From an uncultured Lachnospiraceae bacterium (GTDB taxonomy: Bacteria > Bacillota > Clostridia > Lachnospirales > Lachnospiraceae): a stretch of 64,000 nucleotides of DNA. Positions 1-8,914 of the stretch are shown piece by piece (positions within the stretch are counted from its first letter, which is position 1; the number at the start of each line of letters is the position of its first letter). The DNA lies in NCBI GenBank assembly GCA_937920345.1, contig CALGVA010000017.1, forward strand, positions 62,001 to 126,000, given 5' to 3'. The translations under genes and the position numbers were made by a program. The notes beneath the pieces were generated by a model, which was given only the letters and a program-made list of their open reading frames with translations, did not search any database and was not told the DNA's origin.

Positions 1-786
1 CAGACTGTCGTTTTGCAGGAAACGATACAGCACATACCGGTTCGTCTCAGAAACATGCGGCTCGGTCACATCGATCACATAGCGCTCCCCCAGAAAATGA
101 TCCGTATAAAGAAATATAGCGGCGCACAGACAGACACACACCAGCAGCCTCGCGTATATCATAGCCTTACGCCTTCTGCGCAAGCCTCCTTCTGCCGCCG
201 CACTGTCGATGTCACCTTCCTCCTTCTTGCCTGCCTCTTCCTCTTCGCCGGTTTCATTCACTTTCTGTACTTTCCCGTCACTTCCACAATCCTTCCACGC
301 CTTTCTTCTAAGCCAGTCCAGCGCAAAACCTGCTCCGACAAAAAAGAGAAGCACACCGGCTATCAGCACAAGCCAGCGGTTTCGTGTGAATCGGAAATAA
401 TCAAGTGCCATGCCTGCCGCCTCCGTCAGCCGCAGGTCGTCCAGTTTCAGCAGTTCTTTACGGTTTATGTATTTGATATAACTGGCATGGGTCAGGATAA
501 ACAGGCATACGGACACGATCAGCGTACTGCCCCCGGCATGCAGGGTAAGGCAGTAAAGCGCGGCCAGTGTCATGCCGATGATAATGCCCTCAAACGTATA
601 TGAAGCCTTTAGAAAACTTTCATTAAAAAATGAAAAATAAGAATATTCCGGACGGATGATATAATAGTCCAGCAGACATGGAATATATGTGGCATACATA
701 ACGATCAGTCCGGTCAACAGCACAAGATAAAGTGCTTTTTCTTTCCTGTTCGTTATCTTTATTCTTCTTATGTTAATTCCGTTCAT
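1..786 (-). CDS. LtaS-like membrane sulfatase-family protein, N-terminal part (runs off window)
   Basis: The frame is open from an ATG at 786 down to base 1, so only the first 262 residues are visible and the catalytic part is missing. It starts with a basic stretch and several hydrophobic segments, has a highly acidic linker (Glu/Lys/Asp-rich), and then another transmembrane helix. The segment SYIKYINRKELLKLDDL followed by LTEA resembles the 'NYxKxxxR…DLxLxEA' region of the membrane domain of lipoteichoic-acid synthase/phosphoglycerol transferases, which polymerise or transfer glycerol-phosphate outside the membrane. An AGGA lies about 10 bases before the ATG. The family call rests on the membrane part only. 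A generic polytopic membrane protein is the alternative. Confidence 0.65.
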   Translation of the reverse strand, partial: MNGINIRRIKITNRKEKALYLVLLTGLIVMYATYIPCLLDYYIIRPEYSYFSFFNESFLKASYTFEGIIIGMTLAALYCLTLHAGGSTLIVSVCLFILTHASYIKYINRKELLKLDDLRLTEAAGMALDYFRFTRNRWLVLIAGVLLFFVGAGFALDWLRRKAWKDCGSDGKVQKVNETGEEEEAGKKEEGDIDSAAAEGGLRRRRKAMIYARLLVCVCLCAAIFLYTDHFLGERYVIDVTEPHVSETNRYVLYRFLQNDSL

Positions 787-887
787 GTCATTTCGTTCCT
801 TTTTCTGTTCCTCTGTGCTTTTCCGGTTACGCCATATTCAATCTGTTTTCTTCATCCGCATTCACGTGTCAAGTGCAATCATGCAAA

Positions 888-910
888 TATCCCGCAGCTT
901 AGGCGGGATA
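888..910 (-). terminator. Hairpin terminator of the 3.2-0.9 kb operon
   Basis: A perfect 8-bp stem (TATCCCGC / GCGGGATA) with a short loop lies 24 bases after the stop of the C39-like gene. On the minus strand only three T follow, so termination may be weak. Confidence 0.55.
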
Positions 911-933
911 AATTATTTCGCATATTATTTTTC

Positions 934-2316
934 TTATGTATTGTAGTTTAAAAGGCCAAGCTGCTTTTCCGTTATCAAAGGAATATTGTTTAAAAAAACG
1001 CTTTTTGTGGTACTTTTGTTAAACGTAGGATCTGCCAGGAAAACTATATACCGGTTATCCGCCTTAATTTCACAATACCATAAATAATGCGGCACATCCG
1101 CAGATAAGATTTTAGTCACTTCTTCTCTGATCCGGTTCTGCACATTCCCATTGTCTCTGATATTCTGAATAATAAAGTTCTTCACTTCTCTATTATCCAC
1201 CAGGAAGCAGCGTGCCTGCTCCTCGTCGCAGACCCTTTCCTGTTTAAGCCGTTTTAAAACTGGCACTTTCTCGAACAGATACCGTAATCTGTTCTTAATG
1301 TTATCATACAAAAGATAAGCCCGTTCATGAATCGGATATATGATACAGCTTTTTTCCGTAGTTAATGCTTCTCTTAACTGCTCCTCCGAAATCATATCTA
1401 CAAATCCGGCACTTCCGATTGACTTTAAATAAAACCCGGAATCATCATACACCATATACTGGCGTTTCAATCCCTCTCCTGAATGCCCGATAATCTGAAT
1501 AACATGGTTACTCGAAGTACCCTTATCATCTATTACCGTAGTTCCCAACAGCACCGGCAATGCGCTTTCTATCGTGCATTCTATGATTTGTATGAAATAA
1601 TCAGCATCCGAATCGTCAGCAAAAAGATTAAAGCGTACCGGTATATTATGATAGTCTAATACCTCCAGCATTTGTAGCGGCTTCAGTCCCCCTGTCGGAA
1701 TCAGCTTTACTTTATGAAAGTGAACAGCTTTTGACAGGGATGAAATAGCTATTTTGTCATATCTATATTTTTCGTTCAAATACTTAGACATAGACACCAG
1801 ACAGGCCTGTGCGCATCCCAGCAGCGCGTTATCCTGTACAAAAAGCGGATATGTATGATATGCAATTTCTTTACCCTCAATATGAACTTTCTTTAAGTAG
1901 TTCATCACGCATGTCGGTTTTCCGTCATACGAAACCACTTTCCAGTTCGGATATATGAAAGAAAGCATAATGCGTACTTCATCAATATGTCTCAGTGTAA
2001 AACATCCAGCATAATTTCTTTCGTTCACTTGTGACAACTGATTTGTTATAAACAAATGGACTCTCATTACCGTATTGCTGACGCGGTACGAAGTATTCAG
2101 ATAATGCTGCGCAACCATATCCTTCCATTCAGGTTCCACGTAGCTTTCCTCGAACAGGAAATAAACCTTGATACTTCTTCTGATTCCATTCAAATAGTCT
2201 AATCTGGGCTGAACATACTTTTTCAATTCTTGAAAAACCTTATTATGCGGCATTTTCACCGTCTTACAAATGTGTCGGGTCAAACTTGTCATTGTAAAAG
2301 ATTGCAATTCTTCCAT
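934..2316 (-). CDS. C39/papain-like cysteine peptidase-fold protein
   Basis: A 460-residue protein with no signal peptide. The middle holds LGCAQACLVSMSKYLN, later SNHVIQIIGH, then YDDSG. This Cys…His…Asp order and spacing is that of C39-like/papain-like peptidases. The flanking N-terminal ~150 and C-terminal ~110 residues are not recognised. Family members act as proteases, amidases or peptide-processing enzymes, and the substrate here is unknown. It is the last gene of a tight four-gene operon, beginning one base after the preceding small gene stops, so it is probably translationally coupled. The two tiny proteins encoded just upstream could be partners or substrates; that is inference. The catalytic assignment is by eye only. 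Confidence 0.55.
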   Translation of the reverse strand: MEELQSFTMTSLTRHICKTVKMPHNKVFQELKKYVQPRLDYLNGIRRSIKVYFLFEESYVEPEWKDMVAQHYLNTSYRVSNTVMRVHLFITNQLSQVNERNYAGCFTLRHIDEVRIMLSFIYPNWKVVSYDGKPTCVMNYLKKVHIEGKEIAYHTYPLFVQDNALLGCAQACLVSMSKYLNEKYRYDKIAISSLSKAVHFHKVKLIPTGGLKPLQMLEVLDYHNIPVRFNLFADDSDADYFIQIIECTIESALPVLLGTTVIDDKGTSSNHVIQIIGHSGEGLKRQYMVYDDSGFYLKSIGSAGFVDMISEEQLREALTTEKSCIIYPIHERAYLLYDNIKNRLRYLFEKVPVLKRLKQERVCDEEQARCFLVDNREVKNFIIQNIRDNGNVQNRIREEVTKILSADVPHYLWYCEIKADNRYIVFLADPTFNKSTTKSVFLNNIPLITEKQLGLLNYNT

Positions 2317-2317
2317 G

Positions 2318-2515
2318 CTAAATAAAAGTCCCGAAAGTACCTAACGCCTCGTGCGACTCTTCTCCTTTTGATAATCTTTCCTTCTCATCATCCTCTATGA
2401 TCTGGACCAATTCCAGCGCATTATTCACATCACTGTTATATTTTTTCCATTCTTTATCAAACTGTCTGCAAAATTCATCTGATAATAGAAAGTTTGCCAT
2501 TTCACGGCTCTCCAT
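2318..2515 (-). CDS. Small charged protein (65 aa), C39-operon
   Basis: I do not recognise this protein. It is acidic, predicted helical, and ends in the low-complexity tail EALGTFGTFI, in which GTF is repeated. A GGAG lies 11 bases before the ATG. It starts 14 bases after the preceding 57-aa gene and ends one base before the C39-like gene, so all are probably on one mRNA. A small protein with an unusual C-terminus next to a papain-like enzyme could be a processed peptide precursor or an inhibitor/partner; nothing in the sequence decides this. Confidence 0.55.
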   Translation of the reverse strand: MESREMANFLLSDEFCRQFDKEWKKYNSDVNNALELVQIIEDDEKERLSKGEESHEALGTFGTFI

Positions 2516-2529
2516 AGTATTATGTCTCC

Positions 2530-2703
2530 TTAATCAAAGGTTTGATACGCTTTTCGCAAATCTTCGCATGCATCCTGTAGATCCTGTTCAATATCACGTT
2601 TCTCCCAAAAATCCCTCCAGTCAACTTTGTCCATCATGTCTGCATCATTAAGTATATTTTCCAGATTTACGCCTTCTTCCCGGTTCTTTTGTTCATCTGA
2701 CAT
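2530..2703 (-). CDS. Small acidic protein (57 aa), C39-operon
   Basis: The reading frame from an ATG at 2703 to TAA at 2530 encodes 57 residues, very rich in Asp/Glu (for example NILNDADMMDKVDW), soluble and without membrane segments. It begins four bases after the stop of the 3-TM protein and ends 14 bases before the next small gene, filling the operon completely. No family is recognised. Its position between real genes with operon-like spacing is the main reason to call it. Confidence 0.5.
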   Translation of the reverse strand: MSDEQKNREEGVNLENILNDADMMDKVDWRDFWEKRDIEQDLQDACEDLRKAYQTFD

Positions 2704-2707
2704 ATAT

Positions 2708-3223
2708 CTATACCGTCCTTTTTAAAATGTAAAAAAATAAAACTGACAGCAAAATCATCGCCACTATAAACATTACATCAATGATTCTGATCATATATAT
2801 AGCTTTGTTATTCTTTTGATCCAAACTGCGAGTCATATTATCCCAATATAAAATTTTTTGATAATACCAGTCTTCTTCCTGGTTAAAAAGCTGATCATTT
2901 CCTTTTGCCTTCTTACAAATGTCTGTCCCTAGAGGGAAATATACCTGTTTTCTCGGAAACTGTACACCAATGATCAGAAGCAGCGCTCCGACCAGGCACA
3001 AGGAAAGAATACCATACAACAGCCAAAACACTCCCGATATCACAGTTTCGTCTGTATATTTAGCAATCAGCGGCACTCCGATATTACCAATTGCCACAAA
3101 AACCGTCAGCCACTTAAAAAGATAATCCAACTTGGTTCCGATATCTTTCTGTCGTTCCACTTCCTGTTTGTAAGCAGTTTCACTGACATCCAGACATTCT
3201 CTCAAAAAACTTTTCAATTCCAT
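2708..3223 (-). CDS. Three-helix membrane protein, first gene of C39-operon
   Basis: 171 residues. A soluble N-terminal helix rich in Glu/Lys (residues ~1-33) precedes a hydrophobic pair (~35-55 and ~63-88). A polar loop with EEDWYYQKILYWDNM follows, then a last helix near the C-terminus (~145-168). The layout, a cytoplasmic helix followed by membrane hairpins, resembles small membrane effectors such as SLATT-type proteins, but I cannot confirm the family. GGGGGAA lies 7 bases before the ATG. A good sigma-A-like promoter sits about 35 bases upstream, making this the first gene of the four-gene unit. Confidence 0.6.
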   Translation of the reverse strand: MELKSFLRECLDVSETAYKQEVERQKDIGTKLDYLFKWLTVFVAIGNIGVPLIAKYTDETVISGVFWLLYGILSLCLVGALLLIIGVQFPRKQVYFPLGTDICKKAKGNDQLFNQEEDWYYQKILYWDNMTRSLDQKNNKAIYMIRIIDVMFIVAMILLSVLFFYILKRTV

Positions 3224-3255
3224 TGCATTCCCCCGAACTTTTCCCTTTGTTATCT

Positions 3256-3284
3256 AGTTTACACTAGGAACAAAGCATTTTCAA
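3256..3284 (-). promoter_or_regulatory. Sigma-A-type promoter of the C39-like operon
   Basis: On the minus strand TTGAAA (3284-3279) and TAAACT (3261-3256) are separated by exactly 17 bases, about 35 bases before the ATG of the 3-TM protein. This is read from consensus only. Confidence 0.5.
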
Positions 3285-3366
3285 CAAAAAACTTCACGTC
3301 TCAGTTCAGTAAGTATCCCCGCTTTCCAGCGCTATAATGCGTTCTTACAGCTTCTTTACAACCTGC

Positions 3367-4485
3367 CTACATCTTCTTCACATAATAATTCCCGCCGATC
3401 CTGCCGGCCGCCCCGCCTGTACACAGCCCCAGCAGTTCGCGGCACAGTTCCGGAACGGACAGACACTCGCCATACAGTCCTGCGTACTCCTGCCGGATCT
3501 GTTCCATGGATTTCGGCTGATAATCCAGCAGCGTAAGCAGCCTTCCCGATATACTTTCCGTTTTAAATAACACTTGTTGCTCATATACTTCCGTGCTGAC
3601 ACACGCTACACCCAGCTCCCGCAGCAGTTCCTGTGGCGACAGCACCAACGCCGCACCCTGTCTGATCAGTCTGTTGCAGCCCTGACTCAGAGGATCGGTT
3701 GCCCTTCCCGGCAGCGCATAGACCTCGCGTCCCTGTTCCAATGCCATGTCCACGGTGATCAGCGTGCCGCTGCGTTCCTTCGCCTCTATGACAAGCACTG
3801 CATCGCACAGCCCGCTGATAATACGATTTCTGGGCGGAAACAAAACCGCCCGGGGCGTAATGCCCGGCGGATATTCGGAACAGATACCACCAGCGAGGAT
3901 CAGTTCCTCGTACAGCGGTCTGTTGTCCGGCGGATAGCAGATATCTACACCACAGCCCAGTACTCCCAGCGAGTAACCGCCTGCACGCAGCGCCGCCTGT
4001 TGACCGATCCCGTCAATGCCCCTCGCCATGCCGCTGATGATCTGTACGCCTGCTGCCGCCAGCGTTTCTCCAAACTGGCGTGCCATGCCCCTGCCGTATT
4101 CCGAGCAGTTCCTGGCTCCTATAATGGCGACCGTCGGCCTTGCTTCCTCCGGAAGCCTGCCCGCGTAATACAGCGCATACGGCGCATCCGGAATCTCCGC
4201 CAGCCGCTTCGGATACTCCGGCTCCCCGGCTGTCACAAAGCTGATTCCCGCTGCCGACAGCTTTGCATACTCAGCCGCCACATCATAAACCTCTGTATAT
4301 GCCGTGATCTGTTCCGCCTTACTCCGGTATCTGCCGCTCAGTTTCTCTTCCAGTCTGCCCTGTATCGCCAGACCGTAGATTTCCTCCGGTGTGCCGATCT
4401 GTTCCAGTCTCTTGAGTGTTCCCCTGTTGCCCATGCCCACCGCCTGATACAGCCAGTGCATATATGCTTTCTCCCGTTCTGTCAT
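3367..4485 (-). CDS. dprA: DNA processing protein DprA
   Basis: DprA binds incoming single-stranded DNA and loads RecA during transformation; in many non-competent bacteria it is kept as a recombination mediator. The 372-residue length is normal. An N-terminal helical (SAM-like) region (~1-80) is followed by the Rossmann domain with GARNCSEYGRGMA, SGMARGIDGIGQQAA, GCGVDICYPP, FPPRNRIISGL and ERSGTLITVDMALEQG, all strong DprA landmarks. A C-terminal winged-helix-like segment ends the protein. Its ATG overlaps the last four bases of yifB (ATGA), so the two are coupled. The pairing dprA next to yifB/comM is typical in Firmicutes. Confidence 0.95.
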   Translation of the reverse strand: MTEREKAYMHWLYQAVGMGNRGTLKRLEQIGTPEEIYGLAIQGRLEEKLSGRYRSKAEQITAYTEVYDVAAEYAKLSAAGISFVTAGEPEYPKRLAEIPDAPYALYYAGRLPEEARPTVAIIGARNCSEYGRGMARQFGETLAAAGVQIISGMARGIDGIGQQAALRAGGYSLGVLGCGVDICYPPDNRPLYEELILAGGICSEYPPGITPRAVLFPPRNRIISGLCDAVLVIEAKERSGTLITVDMALEQGREVYALPGRATDPLSQGCNRLIRQGAALVLSPQELLRELGVACVSTEVYEQQVLFKTESISGRLLTLLDYQPKSMEQIRQEYAGLYGECLSVPELCRELLGLCTGGAAGRIGGNYYVKKM

Positions 4486-6125
4486 TGCAGCACCTCCGTC
4501 TGTCTGTAACAGACCGCTTCCGCCAGATGTTCTTCCCCGATGCGTTCACATCCTGCCAGATCTGCTATGGTCCGCGCCACTTTCAGAATCTTATGATACC
4601 CCCGCGCCGACATCTGCATAACCGTAAACATCTGCTCCATAAAGCGCTGTTCTTTATCTCCCAGCACACAGTACCGCTCTATGTCTCCGGCTTTCATATC
4701 CGCATTAAACCGCGGTCCGGTATCCTGAAACCGTTCTGCCTGTATCTGTCTGGCACGCAGCACACGCTCTCTGATCTGCGCGCTGCTCTCCCCCGCCGCC
4801 GGCTCTGCAATATGATGAAATGACACCGGCTGTGCCTGCACACAGATATCGATCCGGTCCAAAACCGGTCCCGACACCCGCCGCAGATAGCGTCTGACCT
4901 CGAAAGGCGTACATCTGCAGCGTCCCATATCCGGATAATAACCGCAGGGACAGGGATTCATAGCGCCCACCAGCATGAAATCCGCCGGATACACATATGT
5001 CCCGCATGTCCTGGCAATCTGCACCTTCCGATCCTCCAGCGGCTGTCTGAGAATATCCAGTGTCTCTCTCTTAAACTCCGGCAGTTCATCTAAAAACAGT
5101 ACACCTCTGTGTGCCAGACTGATGATGCCGGGCGTCGGAATCCGCCCGCCTCCCACAAGCGCCTGTCCCGTGATCGTGTGGTGCGGATTTAAAAACGGTC
5201 GTTCTTTCTTAAGACCGGCTTCTGCACATAACAGACCGGATATACTGTAGATGGAAGACACTTCCAGACTCTCCTCCGCCGAGAGTGGCGGCAGAATCGT
5301 AGGAATCCGGCTTGCCAGCATCGTCTTACCCGCCCCCGGCGGACCCACGATCAACAGATGGTGGAATCCCGCAGCAGCCACCTCTGCCGCTCTTTTCAGG
5401 CTGTCCTGCCCGCTGATATCCGCAAAATCTTTCCGCTGCCCGGCGGATGTGCCGTCATCCGGCTTGTCCGTACTGCCTGCAGGACCGTCCGCCGCTGCGG
5501 CGCATTCCTTCCGCTCTCCCGTCGAAACGGTCGCCTGCCTTATGCTCTGCTGGCGACTCCCGATCCGACTTTTTTCCATGCTTCCTTCACCGCTGTGACC
5601 TCCTTCTGTCCGCCTGCCACCCGTCAGAACCTCTATGACCTGCCGCATATCTGATACACCGCTGCTCTCCACCTGCTCCACAAGCGAGCCTTCCCAGAGA
5701 TTCTCCGCCGGCAGGATACACCTCCTGATCCCTCTGCGCGCCGCCTCCCGCACGATCGGCAGCACACCCTTCACGGGTTTGACCTCTCCGGAGAGTCCGA
5801 GTTCCCCAATCAAAAGCGTACCCTCAGCCGCCTGTGCCGGAATCCTGGATAACGCCGTCATGATGCCCACCGCCACCGGCAGATCAAACATCGTGCCGCT
5901 CTTGGGTATGTCCGCCGGCGACAGATTCACGTTGATACAGACAGGCGGCAGATCAACGCCCACATTCCTGAGCGCAACCTTGACCCGCTCCCTGGCTTCC
6001 CGCACTTCCGAGCCCGGCAGACCTACGATCTGAAAACCCGGAAGTCCCTGCGAGACATCCACCTCCACCTGAATCAGACAGCTGCGGATACCGTAAAGCG
6101 TCCCTGATGTAATTGTACTGAACAA
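4482..6125 (-). CDS. yifB: YifB/ComM family Mg-chelatase-like AAA+ ATPase
   Basis: ComM/YifB proteins are hexameric helicases that promote branch migration in natural transformation. Residues ~1-170 form the N-terminal domain (GLPGFQIVGLPGSEVREARERV, NLSPADIPKSGT). The AAA+ core has Walker A GPPGAGKTML, HRGVLFLDELPEF as the Walker B region, and NPCPCGYYPD. The C-terminal Mg_chelatase_C region (ARGYHKILKVARTIADL) is intact. An unusually long low-complexity linker (residues ~168-240, Ser/Gly/Ala/Asp-rich) separates the N-domain from the AAA+ core. It is co-transcribed with dprA, overlapping by 4 bases. Confidence 0.93.
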   Translation of the reverse strand: MFSTITSGTLYGIRSCLIQVEVDVSQGLPGFQIVGLPGSEVREARERVKVALRNVGVDLPPVCINVNLSPADIPKSGTMFDLPVAVGIMTALSRIPAQAAEGTLLIGELGLSGEVKPVKGVLPIVREAARRGIRRCILPAENLWEGSLVEQVESSGVSDMRQVIEVLTGGRRTEGGHSGEGSMEKSRIGSRQQSIRQATVSTGERKECAAAADGPAGSTDKPDDGTSAGQRKDFADISGQDSLKRAAEVAAAGFHHLLIVGPPGAGKTMLASRIPTILPPLSAEESLEVSSIYSISGLLCAEAGLKKERPFLNPHHTITGQALVGGGRIPTPGIISLAHRGVLFLDELPEFKRETLDILRQPLEDRKVQIARTCGTYVYPADFMLVGAMNPCPCGYYPDMGRCRCTPFEVRRYLRRVSGPVLDRIDICVQAQPVSFHHIAEPAAGESSAQIRERVLRARQIQAERFQDTGPRFNADMKAGDIERYCVLGDKEQRFMEQMFTVMQMSARGYHKILKVARTIADLAGCERIGEEHLAEAVCYRQTEVLQ

Positions 6126-6589
6126 AATAATACCTCCTCCATAATTGTCCTGTTAATCCATATTGATCATCTCTGTCTCTGAAATCTTGCGGCGATACGC
6201 CTGAATCATAGAATATCCGCAGCCCGGCCTCGGAACTGCCTGCTGCTGACACAATCAGAATTACAGATATGATAACGGTCCGGCAGACAGCCGATCCGTA
6301 TCAAATATTACTTTTTCATCATAAAAGGACTTGACCCGCCTGTCAAGCCCTCTAACTGTTTTTTCTCATATTTAGCCTCACGGTTCCGCTTTGTGGAATC
6401 GCTATTTTCATTCACGCTAACCTCCATGATTCCGCCCTGCGGAATCTCATAATCCATAGACAAGCAAGCTTGTCTGGGAGAATGCTGTATTTCAGGCATT
6501 CTCCTGCGTGAGAAAAGTCTGCAATGCAGACTTGGAACTTCTTAGCGAAACAGCCTTTACTGTGAGCTCTAGAAGCTCTTCTCACGCTA
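6126..6589. repeat. Intergenic region with palindromic repeat cluster
   Basis: No convincing gene in 464 bases. The interval is packed with short hairpins: GATTCCGCCCTGCGGAATC, a GGGAGAATGC…GCATTCTCC arm pair at 6476-6505, AGTCTGCAATGCAGACT, and GAGCTCTAGAAGCTC. The motif GAATGCTG…CTCCTGCGTGAG resembles the repeats at 13.09 and 20.53 kb. The weak open frame through it on the minus strand reads the repeat and looks non-coding. Confidence 0.6.
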
Positions 6590-7645
6590 TTACATAAGCT
6601 TCGTCTGCATACCGTCAGGGTCCTGCGCAAACTGTACCGCCATCTCCCTGTCGATCCTGCCTTCATAATAGAGCTGCATGATCGCCTCATCCATCGTCAT
6701 CATACCCATTTTGCGATTCGTCTGCATAGTGGAAACAAGCTGATGGGACTTACCTTCACGGATCAGGTTCCTGACCGCGTGGTTTGCATGTAGCACCTCA
6801 AAAGCCGCTACGCGTCCATGCCCGTCCAATGTTGGAATCAGCTGCTGGGATATGATTGCCTCCAGCACATTGGCAAACTGTACCCTGATCTGCTGCTGCT
6901 GATGGGGCGGGAACACGTCGATAACACGGTCTACCGTACTTGCCGCACCGATGGTATGCAGTGTAGACAGCACAAGGTGTCCTGTCTCGGCCGCCGTAAT
7001 CGCTACGCTGATCGTCTCAAAATCACGCATCTCACCCACGAGGATCACATCAGGGTCCTCACGCAGCGCTGCCCTGAGCGCGTTGGCATAGCTCTGGGAA
7101 TCCAGACCGATCTCTCTCTGGTTGACCATCGCCATCTTATGCTGATGCAGATACTCGATCGGGTCCTCCAGCGTGATCACGTGCGCATCCCGCTTATTGT
7201 TGATCTTATCTATGATTGCCGCCAATGTCGTAGATTTACCGCTTCCCGTAGGTCCTGTCACCAGGATCAGTCCCCTCTTACGCTCATACAGATTGACGAC
7301 GGACTCCGGTACACCCAGCACTTCCGGCGAAGGCACCTGCGTGCCTACCAGACGAAGCGCCATCGCCGCCGAGCCTCTCTGCTTATACACATTGACACGA
7401 TATCTGCCCAGTTCCGGTATGGAAAAAGACATATCGTACTCGCCCCGTTCATCAAATCTCTCCCGCTGGACATCATTCATCATGGAGTAAGCCAGCGCCA
7501 GCGTATCCGCAGGCATCATTCTTGGATAATCCATCGTGATCAGATTACCGTTTACGCGCATTTTCGGCGGTATGCCTACCGTGACATGTACGTCAGATGC
7601 CTTGGCCTCACAGGCTACTCTCATAATCTCTTCTATTGTCGGCAT
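6590..7645 (-). CDS. pilT: PilT-family twitching motility retraction ATPase
   Basis: PilT is the hexameric cytoplasmic ATPase that depolymerises type IV pili. The 351-residue protein is full length: an N-terminal PAS-like domain (~1-95, KASDVHVTVGIPPKMRVNG), Walker A GPTGSGKSTT, Asp box TLEDPIEYLH, Walker B LVGEMRDFETI, and His box TGHLVLSTLHT. The PilT-type C-terminus has MGMMTMDEAIMQLY. No other pilus genes are visible in the window, so this is either an isolated retraction ATPase or the rest of the system lies elsewhere. The repeat-rich 464 bases separate it from yifB downstream. Confidence 0.93.
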   Translation of the reverse strand: MPTIEEIMRVACEAKASDVHVTVGIPPKMRVNGNLITMDYPRMMPADTLALAYSMMNDVQRERFDERGEYDMSFSIPELGRYRVNVYKQRGSAAMALRLVGTQVPSPEVLGVPESVVNLYERKRGLILVTGPTGSGKSTTLAAIIDKINNKRDAHVITLEDPIEYLHQHKMAMVNQREIGLDSQSYANALRAALREDPDVILVGEMRDFETISVAITAAETGHLVLSTLHTIGAASTVDRVIDVFPPHQQQQIRVQFANVLEAIISQQLIPTLDGHGRVAAFEVLHANHAVRNLIREGKSHQLVSTMQTNRKMGMMTMDEAIMQLYYEGRIDREMAVQFAQDPDGMQTKLM

Positions 7646-7745
7646 TTCTATATCCCTACCTCTTCTCGTATTGTAAACGGAAGGACGCTCCTCCCGTCCC
7701 CTGTGCCGCCCTGATGCGGCATTTGTTTTCTTTTGCGGCTGTTAA

Positions 7746-8882
7746 TCACACTTCTTCCGGAACCGCAACATACTCCGGCTCCTCGACCCTGATCCCCTGT
7801 TGTTTCAGCAGATCCATGTCCATCACATAACGGTTGTCCATCGTCTTCATAATGTCCTTGATCTCCAGATCGCCGAACGTCTCTCTGTCGCTTAAGTCCA
7901 CGATACTGTTATCCCCGAACATCAGAACCATGGGCTCCAGCACGTTCTGTTCATTGGCCGCCAGAACAAGCGCTTTCTCTTTGCTGTTAAGCTCTACGCT
8001 GGTTCCCGGCGCCAGAATATTGATCGATTTGATCAGTCCGTTCACGACCCTGCTGTCGTAGACCTCCGGATGGGCAAGCAGATGCTTTAACGCGCTCACC
8101 TCGGATTCCGGATCTTTCTCCACCTGCATCGCCGTCATCGTGTCATAGGTCTCCGCCACAGCCAGCACCCTGGCGCCATTGACCATCTTGATCGATGAGA
8201 TATCCTGCGGCGTATCAAGGCTTGCCAGCAGCCGCTGCGCCTGTACGCATATCCTTTTGATATTGGGACTCGAAGAATACACGATGTCGATCAGATCATA
8301 CCCCTGCACCTCTGCCGCCCGTACATATTCCTGCTCTTCAGCGGAAGACATATCCTTCCCCGCGATGTTCTTCGGCAGCATCAGTTTGCCCAGATCGTGA
8401 ATAAGCGCCGCCTGTACGGTCTCCGCCTGCTCATCCAGTCTCAGGTTCATAACATGTGTTATCATTGCGCACAGAATCGCCACATTCAAGGAATGCTTAT
8501 AGATATAATCTTCCTTGCTGCGCAGATTCTGCACGAAATTGATCTTCTTATCCATATGTCCGTAATTCTTGGTGATGTTGGCCGCGATCGTTGGCATCTT
8601 ATACAGCCGCCTCGTCTGCAGAATCTTATCCAGTTCCTCACGGATGGAAAAAACACACATCGTCTGAAACCGTTCAAAATCAATATCTGCCTGTGTCATA
8701 GGCGGAACAGGCTCCGCCGGCTCCAGCACGAAGATACCGATCAGTCCGAAGTTCTTGATACTCACAATGCCCTGCATAGTCAACTTGGAATTGCGCTCAT
8801 ATAACAGAACGCCGTCTTTATTGTAAATCGGGCGTGCCAGCCGCATTCCTACCTTCAAATCGTCCCCTTTTACAAAAAGCAT
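7746..8882 (-). CDS. HD-domain signalling protein with degenerate HD-GYP motif
   Basis: The protein has an N-terminal barrel-like region (LKVGMRLARPIYNKDGVLL), as in clostridial HD-GYP proteins, and an HD domain with AALIHDLGKLMLP. HD-GYP enzymes hydrolyse cyclic di-GMP. Here the HHExxDGxGYP stretch is not present: the region after the HD motif reads EVQGYDLIDIVYSSSPNIKR, so activity is doubtful. I prefer the ATG at 8882 (MLFVKG, preceded by GGAGGAAACGGGAGT) over an in-frame GTG at 8909; this gives 378 residues. It lies 32 bases downstream of sigK and could be co-transcribed with it. Confidence 0.75.
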   Translation of the reverse strand: MLFVKGDDLKVGMRLARPIYNKDGVLLYERNSKLTMQGIVSIKNFGLIGIFVLEPAEPVPPMTQADIDFERFQTMCVFSIREELDKILQTRRLYKMPTIAANITKNYGHMDKKINFVQNLRSKEDYIYKHSLNVAILCAMITHVMNLRLDEQAETVQAALIHDLGKLMLPKNIAGKDMSSAEEQEYVRAAEVQGYDLIDIVYSSSPNIKRICVQAQRLLASLDTPQDISSIKMVNGARVLAVAETYDTMTAMQVEKDPESEVSALKHLLAHPEVYDSRVVNGLIKSINILAPGTSVELNSKEKALVLAANEQNVLEPMVLMFGDNSIVDLSDRETFGDLEIKDIMKTMDNRYVMDMDLLKQQGIRVEEPEYVAVPEEV

Positions 8883-8914
8883 ACTCCCGTTTCCTCCTTT
8901 GCCCCTCACACGGC

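Noticed and set aside
13..603. Plus-strand open frame of 196 codons at the left edge
   Set aside because: Antisense to a clear membrane protein frame on the minus strand; composition is not protein-like.
3574..4509. Long plus-strand open frame opposite dprA
   Set aside because: Shadow of dprA caused by GC-rich codon bias; Arg/Cys-rich and without any motif.
6308..6499. 63-codon minus-strand frame between yifB and pilT
   Set aside because: It reads through palindromic repeats and has no ribosome-binding site or conserved pattern.
7746..8882. Active c-di-GMP phosphodiesterase
   Set aside because: The GYP-loop motif of HD-GYP enzymes is missing; only the HD part is visible.
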